Assembly (NCBI GenBank): GCA_964368075.1
Contig: CAYJAD010000004.1
Location: 1-64,000 of the forward strand
Origin: CAYJAD01 sp964368075
GTDB lineage: Bacteria > Desulfobacterota > Desulfovibrionia > Desulfovibrionales > Desulfovibrionaceae
Direction of reading: 5' to 3'
DNA length: 64,000 nucleotides
Both the position numbers and the translations under genes were made by a program. Positions 24,330-33,519 of the stretch are shown here, one piece after another (positions within the stretch are counted from its first letter, which is position 1; every line of letters starts with the position of its first letter). The notes under the pieces are model-generated. The model saw only the letters and a list, made by a program, of their open reading frames with translations, made no database searches and was not told the origin of the DNA.

Positions 24330-25655
24330 CTAAGACTTAGACGCTTCTAATTCCGCAAAGGCTTTTTCTGCCATAATCTTGGTTTTGGGCATTTCTTCGA
24401 TAGTAATGTCTAATGCAGTTTGTACATCTTTCTCTGAATGGGCGGCTGAGAGGAAGAAACGTAAACGCGCCGTACCCTCTTTAACAGCAGGAAAGGTAAT
24501 GGGCATGGCATAGATGCCACGTTTAAAAATATTGCTGGCTAAAAGGCCTGCTGTAATGGAGTTGCCTACAATAACAGGTACGTTGGCATAACCTTGAGCA
24601 ACGCCGGTATCTAAACCTAGTTTCTGTGCATAGTCTAAAAAGTATTTGCTGATATGTTGCAACTTTTGCACGCGCTCAGGCTCACGAAGAATGAGCTCAA
24701 GGGCTTTTTGACAGGCTGCTGCCAATACAGGAGACATGCCTACGCTAAAGACAAAGCCAGAAGAGCCGTATTTGAGCGCCTCAATAAGTTCTTTACTGCC
24801 GGCAATAAAACCACCGCACCCACAGAGAGATTTACTCAATGTGCTCATCCACATGTCTACATCGCGGGGGTTAATACCAAAATGTTCGCGTGCACCGCGA
24901 CCTGTGGTGCCAAGGGTGCCAAGAGAGTGGGCTTCATCCACAAGTAACATGCAATTGTAGCGTTTTTTTAATTCAATAAGGCGCGGTAAATCTGGAATAT
25001 TTCCGTCCATGCTAAATAAGCCTTCAGTAACAATGACGGCTTTACGGTATTCGTGGCGTTTTTCTTTAAGAATAACCTCTAAGGCATCGGCATCGTTATG
25101 CGCATAAGAAACGCGAGTGGAGCCGGCTAGCTTAGCCCCTTGCATGAGGGAATTGTGCGCCAAATTGTCATGTAAAATAAGGTCGCCTTTGCCAAATAAA
25201 AAACCAAGGGTAGACACGTTGGTTGCATGGCCACTTACATAGACAATGCTGTCTTCCACTTCATAAAAATCTGCAATGGCCTTTTCAAAGGATATATGCG
25301 GTGGGCGCTCGCCACCCACAAGGCGACTTGCGCCAGCGGAAGTACCATATTTTTGAGCAGCGTCTAATACGGCAGCTGTAATTTCTGGGTGCCCGTTTAA
25401 GTCAAGGTAGTCATAGGTGGAGAAATTAAGATATTCTTTTCCTTTAATACTTGTTGTGGCTTTGGCTAGGCCATCGTGACAAGCAAATAAAGGATTTTCT
25501 AAGCCAATTTGGTTACCAATAGCTACAAGGCGTTCAAAAGATAGCTTGTTGCGGCTGTTATTGAACCCCATAGAACCGTGCTCCATCGAATTTTTTTCTT
25601 GGTCTACGTGGGACGAATCTAGTGTACTGGTGTTCAAATCATGCTCTTTATTCAT
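24330..25655 (-). CDS. Alpha-oxoamine synthase (AONS/KBL/SPT family) with N-terminal extension
   Basis: A 441-residue PLP enzyme. AGGAG precedes the ATG at 25655. Residues 1-60 are a polar extension not found in BioF. The catalytic core has FSTYDYLDLNGHP, SAGASRLVGGE, YVSGHATNVSTLG, VTEGLFSMDG, VDEAHSLGTLG (Asp 240) and STLSKSLCGCGGFIAG with the PLP lysine at 275. This family joins an acyl thioester to an amino acid with loss of CO2. The LSKSLCGCGGFIAG form resembles those linked to polyketide-type acyl carriers and not BioF or Kbl. The divergent neighbour carries an ACP domain, so the likely product is an alpha-aminoketone made from an ACP-bound acyl chain. Confidence 0.8.
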   Translation of the reverse strand: MNKEHDLNTSTLDSSHVDQEKNSMEHGSMGFNNSRNKLSFERLVAIGNQIGLENPLFACHDGLAKATTSIKGKEYLNFSTYDYLDLNGHPEITAAVLDAAQKYGTSAGASRLVGGERPPHISFEKAIADFYEVEDSIVYVSGHATNVSTLGFLFGKGDLILHDNLAHNSLMQGAKLAGSTRVSYAHNDADALEVILKEKRHEYRKAVIVTEGLFSMDGNIPDLPRLIELKKRYNCMLLVDEAHSLGTLGTTGRGAREHFGINPRDVDMWMSTLSKSLCGCGGFIAGSKELIEALKYGSSGFVFSVGMSPVLAAACQKALELILREPERVQKLQHISKYFLDYAQKLGLDTGVAQGYANVPVIVGNSITAGLLASNIFKRGIYAMPITFPAVKEGTARLRFFLSAAHSEKDVQTALDITIEEMPKTKIMAEKAFAELEASKS

Positions 25656-25916
25656 GCCGTCTCCTGAAAAATAAAATGACAATATATTAAAATATATCAT
25701 AAAATGTTGAATTGTCGTAACTGTTTTGGCAAAAACCCGTAACGAACGATATGCTTTACTATAAAAAGTTTTGCTTTGCAAGGTATTATGTATGTCATTT
25801 GTGAGGTTGATAAGAAAATGATGAGAAAGTCTATAGGTTTTCTAGACAGGCAGGGCAAAGTAGTTTAGGCTTTGCCGTCGAGCGCTGTTGCTTAGTTTTG
25901 AAATCGATGGAAATAT
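25656..25916. promoter_or_regulatory. Divergent control region of the amino-lipid locus
   Basis: A 261-bp gap between two divergent starts, so promoters for both directions should lie here. It is AT-rich toward the alpha-oxoamine synthase; I could not pick a promoter with confidence. No ORF is supported. Confidence 0.35.
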
Positions 25917-28814
25917 ATGCAAAAAAAACACTTTGTAAGTTCAGATACTCAGGATGTAAAAAAAACATGTCAAGAATGTGACGTGCCGCCAGAATATACG
26001 CACCTTTCACAGGAGTATGCGCATAATGGTGTGTACTATGCTCATGTAAGCCATGCTGGACAAAGCTTTAGAGTGGGGGCTACAACACCGCATTGGCGTA
26101 AGGAACTCACAAATCTAACGCCAGACATAAAAGATTTTTTTGAATCAAAAGAACAAGGATTGTGGCTTGCACCACAGCAAAACATAGAACTATGCTCACA
26201 AGCGCCCAAGGTTGCTATTACCTGTAGTGGTGTTGGTGCCATACGTCCCGGTATGGGCCGTGCCTTGTACGATACCTTTCCTGCTGTTCGTGAAGCTATG
26301 GAGCGTTTGGACGCTGTGGCGGAATGGGACGTATTGTCTTTGCTGGATGAAACGGACATGGAAAAGATTCAGCGTTTTCGCTGGCAATTACCTTATCTTT
26401 TTTTCTTAGAATACGCTCAGGCTTATCATTTGCAAACCTTGGGTTTTGCTCCGCACGTTTTTTCAGGTCATAGTCTTGGGGAGCTTATATCCTTGTGCTT
26501 GGCAGGAATATTTTCACCGGAAGAAGGCTGGTTAGCCATGGAAACACGTGCAAAGCTCATGGATAATCTGGAAAATGACCCCAGTTATGATATGGGAATG
26601 ATGGCTGTGTATGCCCCTTTAGAAACTGTACAAGAGGTACTGCAACTTTTTCCTGAACTACATATTTCTAATCATAATTCTCCCAGCCAGTGCCTTGTGG
26701 GTGGGAAGAAAGAATATCTTAGTGAAGCCCGTAAGGTTTTTCGAAAGCAAAAACGTCCTGCTATGATATTACCTATCAATATGGCTTTTCATCATCCGCA
26801 TATGCGTTCATTGCGAGAAACCTCTTTAGATTCATTGCGTAAATTTTCTTTAATGGAACAACAAAACCCTGTAATGAGCAATGTAACGGCTGGTGTTTAT
26901 CCCAAAGATAAAGAAGGAATTTGTCAGTACATTGTTGATTTAGATGAAAATACTGTTCGTTGGGTAGATTGTGTACATGCCATGTGGCATACCCATGGTG
27001 TGCGGCACTTTGTGGAGTTGGGTTCTGGCGATGTAGTGACAAATCTTACCAAAGAAATTATGCCTCAAGCTGTGTGTCTTGCTGTGGCAGAGAAAAATGA
27101 TGAAGTGGGTGGCATGCGTGCGGCCATGGCGCAATTGTATGCTTTGGGGCACTTACCCTTGAAGAAAATTGTGGCTGTGTCTAGCCTCTATAATGATGTA
27201 TCTTTTCCAGAAGCTGAGGAGCAAAGCGAAGGAAACACGACGGTAGACGAAAATGATTTGGGGCTGACCGCCAAGGGCGGAGCCGAATATGTTGCAGGGC
27301 AGAGCGCAGAAAATGTTGCACTTCCCTCTTATGTTCAAGATATTATTCCTATTTTAGCAGAAAATACCGGCATAGTTGCTCAGGATATTCGCGCCCATAT
27401 GGACTTACGGCACGATTTGGGCGTTAGATCGGTGCGTTTTCCTGCCATGCTATACGCTTTTGAACAAAAATTTGGCATACAAGTGCAATTTGAAGATGTA
27501 ATGCATGTATCCACGGTACAAGATTTAGCCAAAGTTGTCTTAGGTTTGCGCCAACGTGCAGAAGGAGATGCTCCTTCTGCAATACTTCAAGCGGAGTACG
27601 CTTCTGATAGAAGTTCTGCTATACCTTCTAGTAAGCACTCTTCGCTGTTGGAAGAACTGCTTTTTATGCAAAGTCCTGCTTACATGAGGCAAGCAGGGAA
27701 AGAGTTTTTATCTGAAGGAAAACAAATCCATGCTACATTTTTACTTGTGGTGGGAGGGCAAGAACTTTCCTTAGCACAAGAAACTGAAGGCAAGGCTTTT
27801 CCTTTGTGGGCAAAAAATAGCATTGCGGCGCTACCTTTATTGCAAGATGCTTCTGTGATCCCTCAAACTCTTGTTTTCATGGAAGGCTTATTTTTAGAAG
27901 ATATGCCGGAATTTTGTTTTCAGTTAGAAAAAGTACGTGATAAAAAGCAAGCTCTTTGTGCATGGGCGGCTTTAGCGCAGCTCAATGAGAAGTTTTGGGC
28001 AAAAGCTCAAGCTAAATATACAGTATACCCAGTGCAGCGTCACTTTTCCCCATATCAAAACTTTCTCTCCTTGGAGCAACAGGGAAAAAAGAATATAGCT
28101 GCCAATGAGGCTATACATTCGATATACAGCGCTGTGCAGGGAGGTTTTTCTTGGTTACAGCCTTGTGGCTTGGATGGGTTGTCTTTGCAAGAGATACCGT
28201 ATTGCACAGAAAATTGTGTGGGTGGAGTAACTCGCGAAATATATGGCTATGTACAGGGTGTGAAGCCCAGCGAGTTAAAGGCTCCTTTGCAAGACGCTCC
28301 TTTAGTAAGGTGTACTCTCTATATGCGCATGATAACAGACAATGGACGAAGAATTGATCGTGCTCAAAAATGGGCAACGGCGCAGGTGCTTTTGCAAGAA
28401 TGCGGTACGCAAGAGGCTCTACGTCCTTTATGGCAAGAACAAGAAGAGAAAAATTTTTACCATCAAAGTAAAGAGTTTGCCAAGGAAGAAGGCTTGTGGC
28501 ATAGTCCCCCGAGTAACCTCGGTCATGCCTTGGCACACTGTGTACACTATGTACAAAATGTTGCTCAAGAAAATGCATTAACATCTAAAAATATTGATGA
28601 AAATATATGTGTTGCTCATGTCGGTAGCATGGAATCCATTGCGCGAATACGGCATAGGGCAGATGTAACAAAAAATGTGCATGAGTCTGTGCGCAGTTGT
28701 TGGCGTTTATATTCAGAGGAAGCAGGTAAAGCCTTGATGGCTGATGTGCACATATATGACGCACAAAATGTTTTGCTTGTAACTTTAGAAAAAATAAGCT
28801 TTGCAAAAAAATAG
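25917..28814 (+). CDS. Acyltransferase-ACP-dehydratase-like multidomain protein without ketosynthase
   Basis: 965 residues. About 95-400 is a FabD/PKS-type acyltransferase: nucleophile motif SGHSLGEL (Ser 186), FHHPHM with the catalytic His, and ELGSGDVVTNL; the usual FPGQGSQ entry is degenerate (TCSGVGAIRPGMG). About 470-550 is an acyl carrier domain: DLGVRSVRFP keeps the phosphopantetheine Ser 505 but has Arg in place of the usual Asp. About 600-965 is less clear; the last 120 residues (ADVHIYDAQNVLLVTLEKISF) resemble the second hot-dog half of a PKS dehydratase. There is no ketosynthase, reductase or thioesterase. First gene of an export-linked operon. The ACP probably feeds the divergent oxoamine synthase. 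Confidence 0.7.
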   Translation: MQKKHFVSSDTQDVKKTCQECDVPPEYTHLSQEYAHNGVYYAHVSHAGQSFRVGATTPHWRKELTNLTPDIKDFFESKEQGLWLAPQQNIELCSQAPKVAITCSGVGAIRPGMGRALYDTFPAVREAMERLDAVAEWDVLSLLDETDMEKIQRFRWQLPYLFFLEYAQAYHLQTLGFAPHVFSGHSLGELISLCLAGIFSPEEGWLAMETRAKLMDNLENDPSYDMGMMAVYAPLETVQEVLQLFPELHISNHNSPSQCLVGGKKEYLSEARKVFRKQKRPAMILPINMAFHHPHMRSLRETSLDSLRKFSLMEQQNPVMSNVTAGVYPKDKEGICQYIVDLDENTVRWVDCVHAMWHTHGVRHFVELGSGDVVTNLTKEIMPQAVCLAVAEKNDEVGGMRAAMAQLYALGHLPLKKIVAVSSLYNDVSFPEAEEQSEGNTTVDENDLGLTAKGGAEYVAGQSAENVALPSYVQDIIPILAENTGIVAQDIRAHMDLRHDLGVRSVRFPAMLYAFEQKFGIQVQFEDVMHVSTVQDLAKVVLGLRQRAEGDAPSAILQAEYASDRSSAIPSSKHSSLLEELLFMQSPAYMRQAGKEFLSEGKQIHATFLLVVGGQELSLAQETEGKAFPLWAKNSIAALPLLQDASVIPQTLVFMEGLFLEDMPEFCFQLEKVRDKKQALCAWAALAQLNEKFWAKAQAKYTVYPVQRHFSPYQNFLSLEQQGKKNIAANEAIHSIYSAVQGGFSWLQPCGLDGLSLQEIPYCTENCVGGVTREIYGYVQGVKPSELKAPLQDAPLVRCTLYMRMITDNGRRIDRAQKWATAQVLLQECGTQEALRPLWQEQEEKNFYHQSKEFAKEEGLWHSPPSNLGHALAHCVHYVQNVAQENALTSKNIDENICVAHVGSMESIARIRHRADVTKNVHESVRSCWRLYSEEAGKALMADVHIYDAQNVLLVTLEKISFAKK

Positions 28815-28832
28815 CAGATAAGGAAAAGAATT

Positions 28833-30338
28833 ATGTTTTTCATGGATAAAAAGCGGCACATGTGTGAGCAAAAAAAGAAATATAAAGCTGTGACGCAAAT
28901 TTTCTTTTTGGCGCTTCCTTTATGCATGCTTAGTCTGGCGGGTATTTTGGGGTGTGCTTCATCCAAAGGCGGTATTAAATCACCAGAATTGCCACCTAGG
29001 CACTGGTTGGAAGAAAGCCCTGGAGTGCCCATTGAAAAGAAAACAAAATTACAATCTGCGGTGCCAAACCTTTATAATTCGCAAAAATCCTTTTCCTTTG
29101 AAGACTGCGTGTATTTAGCCATTCAGCAATCGCCTTCTTTGGTAAACTCTGCGGTGGACATTGAAATTAAAAAGCTAGATTTGACCAGTGCTGTATGGGA
29201 ATATTTGCCAGAGCCTAGAATGTCTGTGCGTGTATCTTCTAATATAACAAGGTACAACGAAAGTATTTCCGACAAGCCGAGCAATTATGGTGAAACCAAC
29301 ACAGAAATTGGTTTCTATGCTGCCTTCCCCAATCCTATTTCTACATACTTTAATCACCAAGCGCGTAAGGCTTTGCTTAATCTTGCCGTTACCACGCACA
29401 GAAAAGCTATGGGAGTGACCATTCTTGATATTGCTGAAATTTATCAACGCTTAGAGGCGCAAAGAAAAATTTTAGAAATTCAAGGCGAGCTTATTCCGCT
29501 TACAGAAAAAGTCACAACTTTTTGGAAAAAATTAGAGGCAGTGGAAGGGAGCCAAGGGGTAGCCTTAAACTTAGCACAACAGCAGCAACGTGAAGCAGCT
29601 TTAAAACTGGAGCGCGCAAAAATTGAAGATACCATGTTGCGCACACGTCTAAAGATTTTGTCAGGGGTTGACCCTTTACAAAAGCTGAATGTGGCAACCA
29701 AGGATGCAGCCGACGTGTTTAAAGGTTTTGATGGCGCTTCTTTAAAATGGGAAGACCGCTGGGCTAGCAATGAAAACTCTATATTGCTACGTGGCCAAGT
29801 AAAGTTAATGGATTATAATATTATGGTAGCATGGGCAAAGTATGTGCCTAATGTGACTTTATCTGTGAATCAATATCCGCCCAGTGGGCAATCTCAGCCA
29901 AATAATGGCGTTGAAGACAGTTTTGTGCATGTGAATATTGATTTCCCTCTCATAGACTGGGGGCGTAGATACCGCGGTGTGCAAAAGGCGCGTATGAGTA
30001 AAGCGCAAGCATATCAAAAACAAGCTCAAGCTCGCACACAATATTCTCATATGTGGACTGAGGCGCAACAAGAAGTGCATTTAGCAGCAACCTCTTTAAA
30101 AATTGCTAAAACCAGTTTAGAAGTTGCTAAGATGCAAGAAACTGAAGCACGCATTAAGTTTAAAGAAGGTTTGAGTCAGTACCCTAAGTTGGCTAGTACA
30201 CAAGAAGCCTATATTGAAGCCCGTATTGCATATGTGCAAGCAGAGCTTAATTATAAATTGGCACAACTACGTTGGATGGACGTGGCTGGCGTTTTAAAAG
30301 AGCGCTTCATCGGAAAGCCTAAACTGGAGGTTATTTAA
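28833..30338 (+). CDS. TolC-family outer-membrane efflux lipoprotein
   Basis: 501 residues. The N-terminal signal ends in AGILGC, so it is a lipoprotein. Two long coiled-coil halves follow, with the family pattern FEDCVYLAIQQSPSLVNSAVDIEIKKLDL near residue 90 and WEYLPEPRMSV; the second half has HVNIDFPLIDWGRRYRGVQKARM and ends in an alpha-helical tail. TolC-type proteins form the outer-membrane channel of tripartite exporters. It starts 19 nt after the ACP gene with AAGGAAAAG, and the adaptor starts 2 nt after its stop, so the channel is dedicated to this operon. Confidence 0.85.
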   Translation: MFFMDKKRHMCEQKKKYKAVTQIFFLALPLCMLSLAGILGCASSKGGIKSPELPPRHWLEESPGVPIEKKTKLQSAVPNLYNSQKSFSFEDCVYLAIQQSPSLVNSAVDIEIKKLDLTSAVWEYLPEPRMSVRVSSNITRYNESISDKPSNYGETNTEIGFYAAFPNPISTYFNHQARKALLNLAVTTHRKAMGVTILDIAEIYQRLEAQRKILEIQGELIPLTEKVTTFWKKLEAVEGSQGVALNLAQQQQREAALKLERAKIEDTMLRTRLKILSGVDPLQKLNVATKDAADVFKGFDGASLKWEDRWASNENSILLRGQVKLMDYNIMVAWAKYVPNVTLSVNQYPPSGQSQPNNGVEDSFVHVNIDFPLIDWGRRYRGVQKARMSKAQAYQKQAQARTQYSHMWTEAQQEVHLAATSLKIAKTSLEVAKMQETEARIKFKEGLSQYPKLASTQEAYIEARIAYVQAELNYKLAQLRWMDVAGVLKERFIGKPKLEVI

Positions 30339-30339
30339 G

Positions 30340-31269
30340 ATGCAACGTTCCATAAAAAAATACTCATTTTGTTTTGTTGTTTTTTTTGCCATGCTCGGGC
30401 TGCACTCTTTTGCATGGCAGGCCGCTGCCGCCACTGGGGAGCAAGCTAAATCCACCATTTTAAGTGGAAAAATTGTTAGCGCTGTTACACGAGCAAAAGC
30501 TGTCCCCTTTGCAGGCATTATTACAGAAATTCTTGTAAAGCCCGGGCAACAGGTGCAAGAAGGGGATGTGCTGATGAAGTATTCCCTTATTGAAAAAGCA
30601 CAAAGAGCTTTAGAAAAAGAAATGCTTATAGGATCCAATACGGAAGGAACAGTAGCGCAAATTTTATCTTTACAGGGGCAATTAAACGCATTGCGTGCGC
30701 AAAGCAATACAGCTCGTCAACTGGCATCAGCGGGGCTTGGTTCTAATCAAGCTTCTGCACGCAGTGCTTCTGAAGTTGCCCTTTTGGAGCAGCGTTTAAC
30801 GCTATCGCGTCAAACTTTACATAAGCAAGAAGAGAATTTTAAGCGACGCCTCGATGAATTAAGCGAATATTATGGTGTGCCCATAACACCAAGTAAGCCT
30901 TTACCTAAAGAGCTTATGCTGAAAGCGCCCATGGCAGGGCATATTCTTTCTGTGGCGGCCACTGCACAACCAGGGGCTGTAATTCCTGCGCATAATGCCC
31001 CTATCTTAGTGGGAAAAATGAATCCTATGCGCATTCAAGTGCAAGTTTTTGAAGGTGAGCTGTCTCGTATTAAGGTGGGTGACAGTGCCACCGTTACAAT
31101 TCCTTCTTTGAAAGATAAAGTTTTTAAGGCTTCTGTGGCACAAATTTCTTGGACAAGCTCAGATCTTTCTGTGGCTGCAGCGTCTTACTTTACTGTGGAG
31201 CTTACCATACCTAATCCCGATTTAGAATTGAAACCAGGGTTTAAAGCCATTGTGCAATTTGGTGGCTAA
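30340..31269 (+). CDS. HlyD/RND-type periplasmic adaptor
   Basis: 309 residues. A signal peptide (to about WQAAAA) precedes a biotinyl-lipoyl-like half-motif GIITEILVKPGQQVQEGDVLMKY, a short helical hairpin (residues 85-175) and the second lipoyl half LKAPMAGHILSVAATAQPGAVI, then a beta-barrel domain (QVFEGELSRIKVGDSATVTIP) near the C-terminus. This is the standard layout of membrane-fusion proteins that bridge an inner-membrane pump to TolC. GGAGG stands before the ATG. No ABC or RND pump lies nearby; the next gene is a flippase, which would be an unusual partner. Confidence 0.85.
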   Translation: MQRSIKKYSFCFVVFFAMLGLHSFAWQAAAATGEQAKSTILSGKIVSAVTRAKAVPFAGIITEILVKPGQQVQEGDVLMKYSLIEKAQRALEKEMLIGSNTEGTVAQILSLQGQLNALRAQSNTARQLASAGLGSNQASARSASEVALLEQRLTLSRQTLHKQEENFKRRLDELSEYYGVPITPSKPLPKELMLKAPMAGHILSVAATAQPGAVIPAHNAPILVGKMNPMRIQVQVFEGELSRIKVGDSATVTIPSLKDKVFKASVAQISWTSSDLSVAAASYFTVELTIPNPDLELKPGFKAIVQFGG

Positions 31270-31369
31270 CAGAATACTGTGAAAAAATTATGCGTATGTA
31301 TAAAAAAGCTTTAACGAAATAAATAAAGCAATCAGTAAGGATTTTTTATAAGAGCCAGTTAGGGGGACT

Positions 31370-32779
31370 ATGGTAAAGCTTAAAAGCATACCTCAGCGTT
31401 TTGGTTATGCGCTTGGTGGGCAATGGTCACGTGATGTAATTTGGACTATATTCACCATTGTTTTAGCAAGGCACAGCGCAGCCATGCTTGGGCAGGTTAT
31501 GTTGGCTTTGTCCTTTGGCTATATTGTACGTCAAGTGGCCGATGAAGGTTTAAACCACTTTCTCATCTTTTCTTTTGCCCGTCGTGAAACGCGCCCCACA
31601 AAATTATTGGGTGAAATCACATGGTTAAAGCTGGCTTTGCTAAGTATAGCATTAACTGTTACGTGGCTTTATACCGTATGGCAAGACTATACACCCGAAC
31701 TACGCTTTACCGTTATGGCTATAGCGGGTGGCTTAGGTTTTGAGGCTATAGTTAATTCTTTCTTTGCCTTATGCGAGGCGCGTGGACGGCAAGATGTGGA
31801 AATGCGCATTCGTGTACCGTCTAGCATCTTGGGTATTGGCACGGGCATTGTGCTTGTGCTTTTGGATGCGCCTGTTATCTATATAGCGCTTTATAAGCCA
31901 ATAGAAACATTCATTCTTTTAATAATATCTTTAAAGGCTCTTGGGCGTAACCCTCTTAAAAAGCTTGATGTGCAGATGCTTAAGCTTATTTGGGAGCAAT
32001 GGCGCAAAGGGCTTGTCTTTACAGCTATTTCTGCATGTGGTATTTTTTATAATAAGCTGAATGTCTTTTTTCTAAAAAAGTATGGCGGCGATTCTGCCGT
32101 AGGGGCTTACAGTGTTGCTTGGGAAATTGTGGATGGCCTTTCCATTCTTATTTCTACAGTGCTACTTGCCAAAGTGCTTTTTCCTGAATTAGCTAGACTT
32201 TGGGATAGCGACCGCCCGGCATTTCAAAAGCTTGCCGGTCAAACAACCAGAACTCTTTGGGCCGCGTGTTTGCCTGTTATCTATATTATTTGCGTGGAAA
32301 GTGATAGAATTTTAACCTTTATCTATGGTGACCAATACGCCATGGCTGTCACCGCACAACAAATTTTGGCACCGTGCATTGCCACAGCCTTTTTGCATAA
32401 TTTAGCCGCTTATGCCATGATGAGTATGCAAAAGCAAAAATTGCTCTTGGTTTTTTATGTTTCCGGCCTCATAGTTAATGTTATTTTGTGTGCCTATTTA
32501 ACGACATGGATGCCACTTGAGGGAGCTTCATTGGCCATTATGCTTACTAAAGTATGGGTAGCCATAGGTACGGTTTCTTATTTTCAATATGCCGCAAGGC
32601 CCATGCTTTTACGCCATTGGGCGGCTGTAGTGGCTGTTCCTTTATTGGCCTTCGGCCTATGGTGGGGGCTTACGCCTTACGTGCATCGTTTAATAGCTGA
32701 GGTAGTAGGCCTAGTACCGCTCTTAATTTTACTTTGGCTTTGGAGACCACCAGCACCTTTTGAGAAAAAAGCGCAATAG
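31370..32779 (+). CDS. MOP-superfamily flippase (Wzx/polysaccharide-transporter type)
   Basis: 469 residues with twelve to fourteen hydrophobic helices. RFGYALGGQWSRDVIWTIFTIVLARH at the start, GEITWLKLALL and FFALCEARGRQDVEMRIRV resemble Wzx/PST flippases, which move lipid-linked molecules from the inner to the outer leaflet. AGGGGGACT precedes the ATG. A 100-nt gap separates it from the adaptor gene, but direction and context suggest one operon. In this locus the cargo may be the amino-lipid made by the oxoamine synthase and ACP protein and not a polysaccharide, since no glycosyltransferase is present. Confidence 0.75.
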   Translation: MVKLKSIPQRFGYALGGQWSRDVIWTIFTIVLARHSAAMLGQVMLALSFGYIVRQVADEGLNHFLIFSFARRETRPTKLLGEITWLKLALLSIALTVTWLYTVWQDYTPELRFTVMAIAGGLGFEAIVNSFFALCEARGRQDVEMRIRVPSSILGIGTGIVLVLLDAPVIYIALYKPIETFILLIISLKALGRNPLKKLDVQMLKLIWEQWRKGLVFTAISACGIFYNKLNVFFLKKYGGDSAVGAYSVAWEIVDGLSILISTVLLAKVLFPELARLWDSDRPAFQKLAGQTTRTLWAACLPVIYIICVESDRILTFIYGDQYAMAVTAQQILAPCIATAFLHNLAAYAMMSMQKQKLLLVFYVSGLIVNVILCAYLTTWMPLEGASLAIMLTKVWVAIGTVSYFQYAARPMLLRHWAAVVAVPLLAFGLWWGLTPYVHRLIAEVVGLVPLLILLWLWRPPAPFEKKAQ

Positions 32780-32800
32780 ATTTAGCATAAGGAGGTAGGT

Positions 32801-33361
32801 ATGTGGCCTTATAAGCAAATTCTATGTATATTTTGTTGTATCTTTTTTCTGCATGCCTGTGAGTCTAAGCCACAATTAAGAGATACTGCACAAGATGTTC
32901 TAGACGAGCATAGCCAGCTTTCCCTAACTTTAAGGCCGGACTTTAGCTGGTCGGCTTTTTTACGTTTTTGGCACAGAGGGGCGGATCCTCGCGTGAATAT
33001 TGAAAAGGCTAAGGCTGTGGAAAATGGTTACTATCTAGAATATAGCCATGGCGTAAGCCTTTTTGTGCATATGAAAAATGAGCTTGTGAGTGGTGTGAGT
33101 GTCTCTTTTTTGGCTCGCCCTGAAAACAATGACGGCGGTCAGCAATTTATGCGGCTTATGCAACACATGCAACTGCAAGGCACTTTTCGCTGGACAAAAG
33201 AGCAACGTCAACATCTTTTTATGTACTACGACAAAATGACGCAGGAAAAGAAAGAATTTATTTATAAAAATTCTTACTTTTTACGCGATTATGCCGCTCC
33301 GGTATGGACATTTCATTGGATTTTTGTGCAAGATGTAGCTTCTGTATTCTTGGCGCCATAA
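32801..33361 (+). CDS. Small lipoprotein of the amino-lipid locus
   Basis: 186 residues, not recognised as a known family. A hydrophobic start (residues 5-19) ends in LHAC, a lipobox, so it should be lipidated. The mature part contains SLTLRPDFSWSAFLRFWHRGADPRVNIEKA, then a mixed alpha/beta region with conserved-looking aromatic residues. AAGGAGGT stands before the ATG at 32801, and it follows the flippase by 22 nt. As last gene of the operon it may help pass the product to the outer membrane; this is inference. Confidence 0.6.
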   Translation: MWPYKQILCIFCCIFFLHACESKPQLRDTAQDVLDEHSQLSLTLRPDFSWSAFLRFWHRGADPRVNIEKAKAVENGYYLEYSHGVSLFVHMKNELVSGVSVSFLARPENNDGGQQFMRLMQHMQLQGTFRWTKEQRQHLFMYYDKMTQEKKEFIYKNSYFLRDYAAPVWTFHWIFVQDVASVFLAP

Positions 33362-33395
33362 TAGCATGCGAAAAAATAAGAGAAAAAATTCTCAC

Positions 33396-33423
33396 GGGGC
33401 ATGGATTTATTCGTCCATGCCCC
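33396..33423. terminator. Terminator of the amino-lipid operon
   Basis: GGGGCATGGA (33396-33405) pairs with TCCATGCCCC (33414-33423), 8-nt loop. It lies between convergent genes; the minus-strand side leads into AT-rich sequence. Confidence 0.75.
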
Positions 33424-33519
33424 CATGAAAAAATATAACTGTTGCGGCAGAATATTTTTCCAATCATTGCCATAAATTGTGTCTACAAAAACATATTAGC
33501 AAAATTTTAGTTTTATTTG

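Noticed and set aside
24330..25781. Oxoamine synthase as BioF of a biotin operon
   Set aside because: No other bio genes nearby, a 60-residue extension, and a PLP-site pattern unlike BioF; the ACP neighbour argues for another role.
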